In this document: one piece after another, positions 1 to 9,194 of the stretch
Numbering within the stretch: position 1 is the first letter of the stretch
How the letters are laid out: each line of letters opens with the position of its first letter
Assembly (NCBI GenBank): GCA_963724665.1
Contig: CAVRVH010000012.1
Coordinates: forward strand, 124,001-188,000
Length of the DNA stretch: 64,000 nucleotides
Source of the DNA: DASUPK01 sp963724665
Lineage (GTDB): Bacteria; Actinomycetota; Thermoleophilia; Solirubrobacterales; 70-9
Direction of reading: 5' to 3'
Notes under the pieces: generated by a model
Told to the model about the DNA's origin: nothing
What the model saw: only the letters and a program-made list of their open reading frames with translations
Databases searched by the model: none
Made by a program: the position numbers and the translations under genes

Positions 1-347
1 CGCGAAGACGCCACCTCACGGGCGATCAAATAGGCGACCGGCACGAGCGCGACGCCGAAGAACGCCGGAAGCGCTCGCATTCCGATCTCGGTGCTAGGAA
101 CCACCTGGATCCACAGCCAGGAGAGCAGGTAATAGAGCGGGGGAGTCGATTCCAGAGTGCCGATGCCGGTCAGCATGTGTCCGAGCGAGCGGTGGACGAG
201 GTCCACCGTGTTCATCTCATCGCCCCAGAAGCTCTTGGCGCCAAGGGTTGCGAAACGGACCAGGGCCGCAAGGAGAACGAGCGAAACGAGGACCCGTGAG
301 GCCGACGTGCGAGTTCTTGGCGTCGTGGCTGAGGCCATCGGAGGCAT
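1..347 (-). CDS. GT-C family membrane glycosyltransferase, N-terminal part (cut by window edge)
   Basis: About 115 residues are visible before the window edge. A basic N-terminus is followed by a first membrane segment (about residues 19-35) and then SFWGDE (39-44), whose Asp-Glu pair fits the acidic motif of the first extracytoplasmic loop of GT-C transferases (PMT/ArnT-like, lipid-linked sugar donors). The motif TPPLYYLL and a second hydrophobic segment follow. The ATG at 347 has GGAG five bases upstream; a second in-frame ATG lies at 338. The enzyme probably transfers sugars from a polyprenyl carrier at the outer face of the membrane. The acceptor cannot be inferred because most of the protein lies outside the window. 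Confidence 0.7.
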   Translation of the reverse strand, partial: MPPMASATTPRTRTSASRVLVSLVLLAALVRFATLGAKSFWGDEMNTVDLVHRSLGHMLTGIGTLESTPPLYYLLSWLWIQVVPSTEIGMRALPAFFGVALVPVAYLIAREVASS

Positions 348-763
348 CGCTCCGGACGGGACTCTCGGATGGTAGGGCCAGAGCGCAGCGCGGCAAGCGC
401 GCCCCAAACCGCCACAAGGAGGTGCAACTGAACGCGACTACGGGCACCGCTCGTTAGACCGCTGCTTTGCATGGAAAGCAGTACTCAGTCGAGAGATACT
501 GCGCAAGCGATGTCGAGAACGTGGAGCACTAGAAGTGGAACAACCAGCTGGTCTGTCTATTCCTGAGACCCCGGATCAGTGGGAGAAGGCGGTCGAGAGT
601 TGGGAGTGGACATTCGGATGACGCTCTACAGATAGCGTGGGGCGGCACGCGGGCCTGCAGCTGCTGCTGGTCTACGCCGTGTTGGCGGTGACCTTCGGCT
701 TCGCCTGACGATCGGCCAGGCTCTTTGCAGTCGGCTACGCGGATGCTAGGGTCGATTCGTTCC
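348..763. other. Gene-poor stretch
   Basis: I see no convincing gene here. A small inverted repeat (CTGCTTT at 462-468 against AAAGCAG at 475-481) could end a transcript. At 639-707 a GTG-started frame encodes a short hydrophobic peptide preceded by stops. It has no ribosome site and may be a remnant. Confidence 0.4.
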
Positions 764-1606
764 ATGACACGTCGCCCTCGACTCGCAGCGGCGTTGGCCT
801 TCGGCTAGCTGGGGCTGGTTGCGCTGCCGTCGACGGCGGGTGCAACGGTCAGTTCCGTGACCGCGAACGGGGCCGTGAACCCCGCCCCGGTCAGCGCGAC
901 AAGCTCCGGGGTGAGCCTCTCCTTCGGCTTCGACACCACATACTCGGGTGGGTTTAGCCCAGTGCCCTCCGGCACTGACTTCCACTTCGACAGCGACATC
1001 GCCTTCGACACCACGGGCATCCCGCAGTGCGATCCTGCATCTATCACGGGCATGTCAACGGCGCAGGCCATGGCGGTTTGTGGCGCTGCCAGGGTCGGCT
1101 CAGGCACCGCCCTCTACAACGCCGGTGCCATCAGCGGGGTGATCACTGCCTTCAACGGAACACCTTCCAAGGGAACGGACAGAGTCCTCATCCTCATCGA
1201 GATCCCGAGCGGCCCGGTCTACCTGCTGCTGATCGGCGACATCGGTCCGTCGTCCCGGGGGGCTCCGTTCGGCACCCAGATCAACATCCCGACGACGTCC
1301 TGGCCGAACACGCCCGGAGTGGCGATCACGCATTTCGCCCTCACGTTCGACAACCTCGAGGGCTCTCCGGGCCACCACTATGTGAGCGCACGATGCACCC
1401 AACCCGCTCGCACCCTGAGCTTCGCGATTGACTTCACATACTGGGATGCGAGCACCGGGGCGGCGACGGCCACCCAAAGCTGTGCTTCGACAGCTCCGAC
1501 ACCTCCGACAGGCCAGCGCGCGGCCGCGCTCAAGAAGTGCAAGAAAAAAAACTCAAAGAGAGCGCGGAAGAAGTGTCGGAGGAAGGCACTACTGCTGCCC
1601 GTTTAG
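764..1606 (+). CDS. Secreted protein with Lys/Cys-rich tail; signal peptide interrupted by TAG
   Basis: From 857 the frame is open for 249 residues. It encodes a secreted domain of unknown function that ends in a Pro-containing linker and a basic tail (KKCKKK and RKKCRRK). The natural start is probably the ATG at 764. From there the frame gives a classical signal peptide (basic MTRRPR, hydrophobic core, LPSTAGA cleavage region), but codon 15 is TAG (806-808). Either this is a base error or the gene is defective and only initiation near 857 (GTG) yields protein. The tail resembles those of the genes at 23.3, 24.2 and 33.9 kb. Function unknown. Confidence 0.6.
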
Positions 1607-1728
1607 CGGCTGCTGCTCTGGGCGACACGCAGAAGCGTGGCTCACTGCCCCGGTCCAATCCCGCGGGAACCCGCTCGCGTAGTACCGGTTGGGAAGACAA
1701 TGGGGTCAAGCGCAATCAAGGACAAGTG

Positions 1729-2304
1729 ATGAATTTCAGACGTGGTTATCTCGCGCTGATCGCCGTGCCGGTGCTTGCCATCGGGCTGGCGGCGTGCGGC
1801 GGAAGCAGCAACAGCAACAGCAGCTCCTCAAATGCGGCGAGCACCGCGCCGGTCCCAACCAGCTCCACCTCCGACACCGTCTCGACGAAGTCGGTGAGCG
1901 GCGTTGGGACCGTGCTCGTGGATTCGAAGGGCGACGTGCTCTACACGAACAACCAGGACACCGCCTCGAAGATGGCGTGCACCAGCGCGTGCCAGAGCAT
2001 CTGGCCGCCGCTCATGGCGCCCTCGGGCGGGAAGCCGACCTCCTCCGACTCGGCCGTGCAGGCAAAGCTCGGCGTCTCCAACGGACAGGTGACCTACAAC
2101 GGCATGCCCGTCTACACGTTCGTGTCGGACAGCCCGGGCCAGGCCACCGGCAACGGATTCACGGACAGCTTCGGCGGCACGTCATTCACGTGGACCGCGG
2201 TCATGACCGGCGGTTCAGCGGCGAGCTCCGGCTCCAGTGGCGCCGCCGCACCGACCACCAGCTCGAGCTCGTCGGGCGGATCGTCAGGCGGCTACGGCTA
2301 CTAG
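1729..2304 (+). CDS. Lipoprotein with secreted repeats (COG4315 / Lipoprotein_15 type)
   Basis: This is a 191-residue lipoprotein. A type II signal peptide carries the lipobox LAAC with Cys23, followed by a Ser/Asn-rich linker. Two copies of the Y-x-[FWY]-x-x-D type motif appear: VLYTNNQD, with a Cys pair and IWPPL after it, and PVYTFVSD. This is the pattern of the predicted lipoproteins of COG4315, whose role is unknown. The C-terminus is low-complexity Ser/Gly. The ATG is chosen because AAGGACA lies just upstream. The stop overlaps the convergent gene by 4 bp. Confidence 0.8.
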   Translation: MNFRRGYLALIAVPVLAIGLAACGGSSNSNSSSSNAASTAPVPTSSTSDTVSTKSVSGVGTVLVDSKGDVLYTNNQDTASKMACTSACQSIWPPLMAPSGGKPTSSDSAVQAKLGVSNGQVTYNGMPVYTFVSDSPGQATGNGFTDSFGGTSFTWTAVMTGGSAASSGSSGAAAPTTSSSSSGGSSGGYGY

Positions 2305-2855
2305 CCGGCCGCAAGCAATTCGGTAGCGCTCATCACCTCGGCATAGCTGTCGGCGAGCGCCGCCATGAACGCCGCGTGGACCGCGGCCCCCGGGACCTCG
2401 ACGCCGTTGAAGTCGAGATCGGGGGCCGCGCACGCGTCGTGAACGACCGTCGGGGAGAACCCGAGGTCGGCCGCCGCGCGGACGGTCGCGTCAACGCACA
2501 TCGAGCTCATCATCCCGGCGACGACCAGGTCGGTCGTGTCCCGCCGGCGCAGTTCCTCTTCGAGTGAGGTGTCCAGGAAGGAATTCGGCGCGGTCTTCTC
2601 GAGCACGAGTTCGCCATCGGCCGGTTCGACCTCGGGGTGAATCTCGATTCCCTCCGTCCCGGGCCTCATGAACTCGGCGTCAGGGGCATCCCAGACGTGC
2701 TTCATGTGGATCACCGGGTCTCCCGCGTCACGGAACCGATCCAACACCTGGCGCGCGGCCTCGGCAGCGGCCTCCGGTTCCACCAGCGGATAGGCGCCCC
2801 CGGGGAAGTAGTCGCGCTGGATGTCGATGATGAGAAGGGTTCTGGGTCTGGGCAT
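2301..2855 (-). CDS. Isochorismatase-family cysteine hydrolase
   Basis: The 184-residue protein fits the isochorismatase-like hydrolase fold. The catalytic triad is visible: Asp11 in LIIDIQRDYF, Lys87 in LEKTAPNSF and the nucleophile Cys120 in MMSSMCVDAT. Family members hydrolyse C-N or ether bonds in small amides such as nicotinamide or biuret. The substrate here cannot be read from sequence. It stands alone, convergent with the lipoprotein gene. Confidence 0.88.
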   Translation of the reverse strand: MPRPRTLLIIDIQRDYFPGGAYPLVEPEAAAEAARQVLDRFRDAGDPVIHMKHVWDAPDAEFMRPGTEGIEIHPEVEPADGELVLEKTAPNSFLDTSLEEELRRRDTTDLVVAGMMSSMCVDATVRAAADLGFSPTVVHDACAAPDLDFNGVEVPGAAVHAAFMAALADSYAEVMSATELLAAG

Positions 2856-2923
2856 CCGAGCCCCGAGGCTACTTACCCAGAAAGGGCCTTGCCGCCTGCG
2901 GCGGTACCGGCTTTCCTTCTCTT

Positions 2924-4006
2924 GTGCTGCACAGCAAGGGGCGAAAGGCCCTGCAGGAATTGAGCGACGCCGGGCTCGACGTCACCCGGGGCCGTCCTCT
3001 CGAGGGGGATGGGGTGTGGTTGCGCTGCCTACCCTGGGTGACGGCCGGCGTGCTCGCCTGCACCTTCCTGCCGCTCCTCCCCGACTGGCCGAGCACGGGC
3101 GACCTGCTCGCCCTGGCGCTGATTCCGGTGATCGTCGGCAGTGCACTCCTCCTGCCGTGGGAGCGACTGCCGGCCTGGACCCAGGCGATCCCCGCGCTGC
3201 TTCCCTTCGTGATGGTGGCCCTCGTCCGGAGCTCCCACGAGAGCGTCACCGCGGCCTACACGCCGGTCGTATTGCTTCCTGTGATCTGGTTCGCGTTCTA
3301 TGGGACGCGCGGCCAGCTGCTGATCTCCGTCATCGGGCTGGGCGTAACCCTCGCAATTCCGTCCCCCGCCTTCGACGGCTATCCCGCGCTCGAGCCGCTG
3401 GCGGCTGCCTTCTGGATGGGGGTCGCCGGCATCGTGGGGTTCTCGATCAACGAGCTCGTGCGCCAGCGCGAGCGGCTCCAGTCGCAGCTCGGGACGATGG
3501 CGCGCACCGATGCGCTCACCGAGTTGCCCAACCGCCGCGCTTGGGATGAGGCGCTCCATCGCGAGCTGGCGATGGCCGGCCGCACCGGGACACCGGTCTG
3601 TGTGGCACTCCTCGACCTCGATCGCTTCAAGGAGTTCAACGATCTGAACGGGCACCCGGCGGGCGACAGCCACCTCAAGGATGCCGCCATGCTGTGGAGG
3701 GCCCGCCTCCGCACGGCCGACCTCATCGCTCGCTACGGCGGCGAGGAGTTTGCGGTCCTGTTGACGGCCACTGACGCCCACCAGTCGCAGAACATCATTG
3801 AGAGCCTCCGGGAGTGCGTGCCGAGCGGCGAGACCGTCTCCGCCGGCATAGCGCAGTGGGACGGCGTCGAGAGCGGAGCCGAGCTCCTGGTTCGCGCCGA
3901 CCGAGCGCTGTACGAGGCGAAGCGGAACGGCCGCAACCGGACCGTCGCCATCCACGCGGCGCGATTCGCCCCGGTGGAGCTGGAACCAGAGCCCGAGCCC
4001 GCCTAG
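2924..4006 (+). CDS. Membrane-anchored diguanylate cyclase (GGDEF)
   Basis: The N-terminal 175 residues hold about five hydrophobic segments. A short coiled linker (about 178-192) leads to a GGDEF domain with DALTELPNRRAW, the metal-binding DLDRFK (231-236), the signature GGEEF (272-276) and the inhibitory I-site RTAD (263-266) five residues before it. All key residues for c-di-GMP synthesis are present, so an active, product-inhibited cyclase is expected. The first 30 residues are soluble and may not be translated; a GTG at 3014 is an alternative start. The C-terminus is a short Glu-Pro repeat. The stop overlaps the next gene by 4 bp. Confidence 0.9.
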   Translation: MLHSKGRKALQELSDAGLDVTRGRPLEGDGVWLRCLPWVTAGVLACTFLPLLPDWPSTGDLLALALIPVIVGSALLLPWERLPAWTQAIPALLPFVMVALVRSSHESVTAAYTPVVLLPVIWFAFYGTRGQLLISVIGLGVTLAIPSPAFDGYPALEPLAAAFWMGVAGIVGFSINELVRQRERLQSQLGTMARTDALTELPNRRAWDEALHRELAMAGRTGTPVCVALLDLDRFKEFNDLNGHPAGDSHLKDAAMLWRARLRTADLIARYGGEEFAVLLTATDAHQSQNIIESLRECVPSGETVSAGIAQWDGVESGAELLVRADRALYEAKRNGRNRTVAIHAARFAPVELEPEPEPA

Positions 4007-4836
4007 CCGCTCGCGCCTTGCTTGCTCCAGTAGCGGTCGAGACCCCACCACTGCTGCTCGAGCGGGACCGCCTGGAGCAGGGCTTCGGACGTCTCAGCGT
4101 CCGCCCGGCTGGACACCTGTTCACGGATGCGCTCCTCGAACTGCTCCGAGGAGAGCTCGCGAGCCAGGTTGCCCTGCTCGCGCAGCCGCTCGCGGACGAC
4201 GCCGAAATGGGCCTCCGGCTCATCGATCGAGCCGAAGTGCGTCAGGCCCAGGCTCCGCGGCTGCCAGTCGAGGATCCTCTCTATTGAGTCCTCCCAGAGC
4301 TCGAGGTCGATGTCGGGCGGCGGTGTCGGCGGCATGACGAAGTCGCTCGGCGGGATCCGCACGGCGGCCATGTCCCCGACGAACGCACGCCCGCTCGGCG
4401 GGTGGAAGTAACTGACGTGGTGGGAGGCGTGGCCGGGGGTGTAGGTGACCTTGAAGCCGAGCACCTCCTCCCCGCCCGTGAGCGGCGTGAGATTGGACTC
4501 TGGGACTGGAGCGACCTCGCCCCAGAGCCGCTCCATCTGATCGCCGTAGAGACGCTCGGCGCTCGCCAGCAGCTTCTCGGGATCGGCCAGGTGTCGCGCA
4601 CCCTTCTCGTGGACGTAGACCGGCAGCTCGGGCCACCGTCTGACGAGATTGCCCGTCGCGCCTGCGTGGTCGAGGTGGATGTGGGTGAGCAGCAACGCCC
4701 GCGGCGCCTCGCCGTCGAGGGCCTCGATCAGGTTCTCCATGGAGCTCGTTGGCCCGGGATCGATCAGCACCCCGTCGAGCTCCCAGCAGCCGATCACCCG
4801 CTCTCGGCCGAGATGCCGGACGTCGATGAGCCTCAT
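4003..4836 (-). CDS. MBL-fold metallo-hydrolase
   Basis: The 277-residue protein carries the metallo-beta-lactamase metal motif HIHLDH (52-57), a later metal-site His in TPGHASHH, and Asp in VGDMAAVR. This is the glyoxalase II/hydroxyacylglutathione hydrolase-like branch, which normally binds two metal ions and hydrolyses thioesters or esters. Its start overlaps the stop of the upstream amine oxidase gene by 4 bp (ATGA), so the two are translationally coupled and may act on the same substrate. Confidence 0.88.
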   Translation of the reverse strand: MRLIDVRHLGRERVIGCWELDGVLIDPGPTSSMENLIEALDGEAPRALLLTHIHLDHAGATGNLVRRWPELPVYVHEKGARHLADPEKLLASAERLYGDQMERLWGEVAPVPESNLTPLTGGEEVLGFKVTYTPGHASHHVSYFHPPSGRAFVGDMAAVRIPPSDFVMPPTPPPDIDLELWEDSIERILDWQPRSLGLTHFGSIDEPEAHFGVVRERLREQGNLARELSSEQFEERIREQVSSRADAETSEALLQAVPLEQQWWGLDRYWSKQGASG

Positions 4837-6239
4837 CGGGGGATGACGCGCGAAGCCTGCGCGGCGCGGGCGCCGGCCGCGGTGGCGAAGGCCGAGCCCT
4901 CGGTTCGCATGACCTCCGCGGCGGCTCGCTTCCCGGACTGCACGGCGCCGTCGAAATAGCCCATCCAGCGGGTCGCCGTCTCGGTCCCCGCCCAGTGGAT
5001 CCGGTCGATCGGCTCGCGAAGCCAGGTGCCGTACGAGGTCCAGGCGCCCGGCCCGAGGACCCCGGCGTAGCAGCCGCGGGAGTACGGCTCGGCGCTCCAG
5101 TTCTTCTCGACGTAGCCGCTCGGCTTCGCGGCGCGCGGCCCGAAGACCCGCGCCAGCCCGCCGGTCACCGCGTCGCGGCGCTCCGCCTCGCTGATGCGGC
5201 CGAGGACCCGCGCGTCATCGGCCTCGAGGAAGCCGAGCAGCACGCCCGGGACGCCGTTGGGGGGCGTGTTATCGAAGATCACCTGCGCGGGGCCGGGCAG
5301 GCTGACCGCCGACCCCGAAAGGCCCTCCTCACGCCAGAACGGCTCGTCGTAGATCGACATCGTCTTGATCACCGAGCCCATGGGCATCCGCTGGGTGAGC
5401 TGGTCGCGCGCCGCTGGGAGCACCGGGTCGTACTCGATTCGCCCGGCGAGAGCAGGAGGCAGTGCCACGATCACGCGCCGCGCCCGCACCTCGCCGGCGA
5501 CGACGCCGCCGCCGTCGGTGCGGATCGACCGCACCGGGGTGGAGAGCTGGACGCGGTCGCCGAGCTCCTCGGCCATCCGCAGCGAGATCAGCTGCGAGCC
5601 GCCGACGATTCGGTCCTGCTGGGCGCCGCCGTCGGTGTCGAGCAGGTCGTCCCATCCCCCCGCCGACGCCGCGTAGAAGAGGACGTGGAGCAGGGATATC
5701 TCGGAGGGCTCAACCGCGAAGACGGCGTGGCAGGCCATCGCGATCGCCTCGCGGGCTGTCGTGGTCCGAGTGGCGCCGCGGATCCAGGTCTCGAAGGTCT
5801 GCCCATCGAGCTCCTCGGCCTTCGACGCCTCCCAGGGTGCCTCGGGGGAGACCTTCTTGATCAGCCGCTTCAGCCGCAGGTCGGCGCGGCCGTAGTCGGC
5901 CATCACCAGCGGGCCGAGCATCGGAATGGTGCCGCTGTAGCTCTTGACCTTCCCGAGCTTCGCCTCGAACAGGTTCTTGCCCTCGTTGTGGGTCGGGTAG
6001 GTCTCGAGCCCCAGCTCCTCGGCCAGCGCCATCACCTCGAGCTGGGTCGGCCCCACCCACTGACCGCCGAGCTCAACGACGTCCTCGGGTCGCTCACCGA
6101 CTGAGTGGTTGAGGGTCCTGCCACCGACGCGGTCGCGCGCCTCCAGCACGTGAACGTCGAGCCCCGCGCCGGTCAGCTCGCGTGCGGCCGTCAGCCCCGC
6201 GAGCCCCGCTCCGACGATTACGACGTCACAGTCGTGCAT
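4833..6239 (-). CDS. Flavin-dependent monoamine oxidase family protein
   Basis: The 468-residue protein begins with an FAD-binding Rossmann motif (VGAGLAGLTAARELTGAG) and the GG motif DRVGGRTLNHS. It ends with the C-terminal FAD motif WAGTETATRWMGYFDGAV of the monoamine oxidase/L-amino-acid oxidase superfamily. It probably oxidises a primary or polyamine with O2; the substrate is unknown. There is no signal peptide. It is the first gene of a two-gene operon with the MBL hydrolase. Confidence 0.9.
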   Translation of the reverse strand: MHDCDVVIVGAGLAGLTAARELTGAGLDVHVLEARDRVGGRTLNHSVGERPEDVVELGGQWVGPTQLEVMALAEELGLETYPTHNEGKNLFEAKLGKVKSYSGTIPMLGPLVMADYGRADLRLKRLIKKVSPEAPWEASKAEELDGQTFETWIRGATRTTTAREAIAMACHAVFAVEPSEISLLHVLFYAASAGGWDDLLDTDGGAQQDRIVGGSQLISLRMAEELGDRVQLSTPVRSIRTDGGGVVAGEVRARRVIVALPPALAGRIEYDPVLPAARDQLTQRMPMGSVIKTMSIYDEPFWREEGLSGSAVSLPGPAQVIFDNTPPNGVPGVLLGFLEADDARVLGRISEAERRDAVTGGLARVFGPRAAKPSGYVEKNWSAEPYSRGCYAGVLGPGAWTSYGTWLREPIDRIHWAGTETATRWMGYFDGAVQSGKRAAAEVMRTEGSAFATAAGARAAQASRVIPR

Positions 6240-6257
6240 CGCCCGCAGTATCCCGCG

Positions 6258-7607
6258 TCAGGCCGCAACCAGAAGCTCGCAGGCCTCGGCGAAGACCTCG
6301 GTGTGACGCTCCACGTCCTCGCGCTCGGTGGCCGGCGACATCAGGGCCATGTTGTGGAACGGCGTGATCAGAACGCCGCGGTTGAGACAGAAGAGGTGGA
6401 GGTACTCCTCGAGCTCCGGATCGGAGCTCGCCGCCGCCTGGCCTCCGCTGGTCGGCGGCTCCGGGAGGAATCCGTACTCCGCCCGGGCGCCGAGCTGGAC
6501 CACGTGCCAGGGCAGATCGTTCTCGTCGATCACACGCCGGACGCCCTCGGTGAAGCTCCCCGCGAGCTCGATCATCCGCTCGAAGGCCGCGGCGGTCAGG
6601 ACCTGGTCGAGGGTCGCGCGGATGGCCGCCGCGGACAGGGCGTTGCCCGCCAGGGTGCCGCCCACGCCGCCCGTGTCCTCGTAGTCGGCGTCGAGCTGTC
6701 CAGCGATGCGCCCCGCGACCTCCTCGCTCATTCCGAAGGCCCCGGCCGGCACACCGCCGGCGATCGCCTTGCCGATCGTCAGAAGGTCGGGCTGGAGCCC
6801 GTACGCGGCGGTGTATCCACCCGGGCCGGCGCTGAACGTGTGGGTCTCGTCGATCAGCAGCAGGGTCCCGGTCGCCCGGGTCAGGTCGCGGAGGGCGTCG
6901 TGGAAGCCGGGCTCGGGCAGGACGATTCCGATGTTGGTGAGGGCGGGCTCGGTCAGGACGCACGCGATCTCCTCCTCGCGGAGGACCCGCTCGAGCGCCT
7001 CGGCGTCGTTGAACTCGACCGCAGCCGTGGTCTCGGTCGGATCGACCGGGGGACCGACGTTGCCGTCCCTCGACACCGGCCGTCCGTCCGGGCCGACGAC
7101 GATGAAGGTCTCGTCGACCGTGCCGTGGTAGCAGTAGCTGAACACGAGAACGCGGCGGCGCCCCGTGATCTGGCGCGCCAGCCGGATCGCGAAGCGGTTC
7201 GCGTCCGTGGCGGAGAGCGTGAGCTGCCACTTGGGCAGGCCAAAGCGGCGGGCGAGCTCTCCCGCGGCCCAGATCGAGTCCTCGGTCGGGAGCATCAGGG
7301 TGGCCCCCTTCCCGTAGCGGTCCGCGACCGCCGCGGCCGTGGGGGCCGGAGCGTGCCCGGCCATCGCGCCGGTGTCGCCGAGGCAGAAGTCGACGTAGCT
7401 GTTGCCGTCCACATCGGTGATTCGCGCTCCTTCGGCATCGGAGGCGAAGACCGGATGGCCGCCCCGCCACCTCGACATCCAGCTCATCGGGACCCCGTCC
7501 AGCAGATTCCGCCGGGCGTCCTCGAAGAGGGCGCGGGACTTGGGGTGCTCGCGGGCGAATTGCTCGCGCTCCGCCTGAATCAGATCCTTGAGCCGGTCGC
7601 GGTCCAT
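6258..7607 (-). CDS. Class III PLP-dependent aminotransferase (glutamate-1-semialdehyde aminomutase-like)
   Basis: The 449-residue enzyme has the class III aminotransferase layout: an YCYHGTVDE motif, the PLP-nitrogen Asp in LIDETHT (Asp253) and the Schiff-base lysine in LLTIGKAIAGGVPAG (Lys280). It looks most like aspartate aminotransferase family proteins near HemL. It lies 18 bp downstream of nothing obvious on its own strand and is followed by the amine oxidase, so a shared role in amine or amino-acid catabolism is possible. A true HemL function is not assured without comparison to other genome copies. Confidence 0.85.
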   Translation of the reverse strand: MDRDRLKDLIQAEREQFAREHPKSRALFEDARRNLLDGVPMSWMSRWRGGHPVFASDAEGARITDVDGNSYVDFCLGDTGAMAGHAPAPTAAAVADRYGKGATLMLPTEDSIWAAGELARRFGLPKWQLTLSATDANRFAIRLARQITGRRRVLVFSYCYHGTVDETFIVVGPDGRPVSRDGNVGPPVDPTETTAAVEFNDAEALERVLREEEIACVLTEPALTNIGIVLPEPGFHDALRDLTRATGTLLLIDETHTFSAGPGGYTAAYGLQPDLLTIGKAIAGGVPAGAFGMSEEVAGRIAGQLDADYEDTGGVGGTLAGNALSAAAIRATLDQVLTAAAFERMIELAGSFTEGVRRVIDENDLPWHVVQLGARAEYGFLPEPPTSGGQAAASSDPELEEYLHLFCLNRGVLITPFHNMALMSPATEREDVERHTEVFAEACELLVAA

Positions 7608-7784
7608 CGCGCTGCGAACCGTATGACCTCTCGGGCGATCGCGAGGCCGGGAATCCGTCGCGCTATATTGATTCTTACGTGAACGTCAGAATCGGTCGAA
7701 CCCACTCGCAGCCGCTTCCGGCCGGGCGTTTCCGCGGAGCACCACAACTACAAGTGGTGGGCCCTCAGCTGCACGAGCCTGGGG

Positions 7785-9194
7785 ATGCTGCTCGCCACGA
7801 TCAACTCCGGGACGCTGATCATCGCCCTGCCCGACCTGGAGCGCTCCCTCGGGACCAGCCTGCTCCAGCTCGTCTGGGTGATCCTCGCCTACATGATCAG
7901 CTCCACCGTGCTGGTACTCACCGCCGGGCGACTCTCCGATCTCTTCGGGCGGAAGAAGGCCTACGTCGGCGGCTTCGTGCTGTTCACCGCCGCGTCGCTC
8001 GGCGCCGGCTTCTCAGGGAGCGGCACCGAGTTGATCCTCTGGCGGATCGTTCAGGGTGTCGGCGCCGCGTTCCTCTTCGCGAACGCAGCCGCCCTCGTCA
8101 CGGACGCCTTTCCGAAGGAGCAGCTCGGGCTCGCCATGGGGACCAACACGATGGTCGCCGCGGTCGGGTTGGTGATCGGCCCCGTCCTCGGTGGCGTTCT
8201 CGTCTCGATCTCCTGGCACTGGGTCTTCTGGTTCAACATCCCGCTCGGCATCGCCGGAGCCGTCTGGGGCGCCCTCGTCTTACACGAGCTGGCCAGGCGC
8301 GACACCGAGCGAGGGCTCGACCTGCTCGGCACCGCAGTCTTCCTCGTGGGCCTCACCGGCCTCGTCTACGGCGTCTCCAAGGGCGGCCTCTCGGGATGGA
8401 CCGAGCCGATCGTGATCGCCTCCCTCGCCGCGGCGGTTGTGCTGCTGCCGGCCTTTGTCCTGATCGAGAGCCGGGCCAAGGCCCCGATGCTCGACCTGAG
8501 CATCTTCAAGAACAGGCTGTTCGCTGCCGCCACCGGCGCCGCCTTCATCAACGGCCTCTCCCGCTTCGCTCTGCTCTTCCTCTTCGTGTTCTACTTCCAG
8601 GGCGTCGAGGGCGACGACCCGATCACCGCCGGCATCAAGCTCTCGCCGATGGCGATCGGGATGCTGATCGCCTCGCCCCTGGCCGGTATCTGGGCCGACC
8701 GGCGCGGATCGCGAATGCTCGCCGCACTCGGGATGCTGGTCTCGGCCGTCGCCCTCGCCGGGATGACCACCCTCGAGGCGCACACCCCGTACTGGGAACC
8801 GGCGCTCTGGCTCGGCCTTGTCGGAATCGGCTCGGGGATGTTCAACTCGCCCAACACGGCGGCGATGATGGGAACCGTCCCGCCCAACCGCCGCGGGATC
8901 GCCGCAGGAGCGCGGACGATGCTCCAGAACACGGGGGCCGTCCTCTCGATCGCCTTCGTGCTCGCAATCGTGACGGCCGCCGTGCCGAAGGACGTCCTCT
9001 TCAAGATCTTCTCGGGCCTGGCCTCGGGTCTGCCGTCCTCCGAGCTCGACATCTTCATCCACAACATGCACACCGCGCTCTGGGTCCTGGCGGCAACGTC
9101 GCTGATCGGCGCGGGCGTCTCGCTGCTTCGCCCGCGCCACGTCCGCGAGACAAGCCAGGCTGCGGTGCCGGCCGGAGAGAGGGCGGCCGCATGA
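7785..9194 (+). CDS. MFS drug/H+ antiporter, DHA2 (14-TM) type
   Basis: The 469-residue product shows 14 hydrophobic segments, the motif A loop GRLSDLFGRKKAY between helices 2 and 3, and the antiporter motif C region GLVIGPVLGG in helix 5. The first helix starts right at this ATG. In-frame sequence upstream (back to a TGA at 7680-7682) encodes a plausible cytoplasmic lead, HHNYKWWALSC, but has no start codon, so a start near 7679 may have been lost to a one-base error. The stop overlaps the MerR gene (ATGA), which suggests the regulator controls this pump. Confidence 0.88.
   Translation: MLLATINSGTLIIALPDLERSLGTSLLQLVWVILAYMISSTVLVLTAGRLSDLFGRKKAYVGGFVLFTAASLGAGFSGSGTELILWRIVQGVGAAFLFANAAALVTDAFPKEQLGLAMGTNTMVAAVGLVIGPVLGGVLVSISWHWVFWFNIPLGIAGAVWGALVLHELARRDTERGLDLLGTAVFLVGLTGLVYGVSKGGLSGWTEPIVIASLAAAVVLLPAFVLIESRAKAPMLDLSIFKNRLFAAATGAAFINGLSRFALLFLFVFYFQGVEGDDPITAGIKLSPMAIGMLIASPLAGIWADRRGSRMLAALGMLVSAVALAGMTTLEAHTPYWEPALWLGLVGIGSGMFNSPNTAAMMGTVPPNRRGIAAGARTMLQNTGAVLSIAFVLAIVTAAVPKDVLFKIFSGLASGLPSSELDIFIHNMHTALWVLAATSLIGAGVSLLRPRHVRETSQAAVPAGERAAA

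Noticed and set aside
639..707. GTG-started hydrophobic peptide in the first gap
   Set aside because: Too short, no ribosome site, bounded by stops.
4995..6104. Long open frame antisense to the amine oxidase gene
   Set aside because: Arg/Pro/Gly-rich shadow of high-GC coding; the sense gene has clear motifs.
6105..7682. 525-codon open frame antisense to the aminotransferase gene
   Set aside because: No recognisable domain, no ribosome site; codon-position GC bias belongs to the sense gene.
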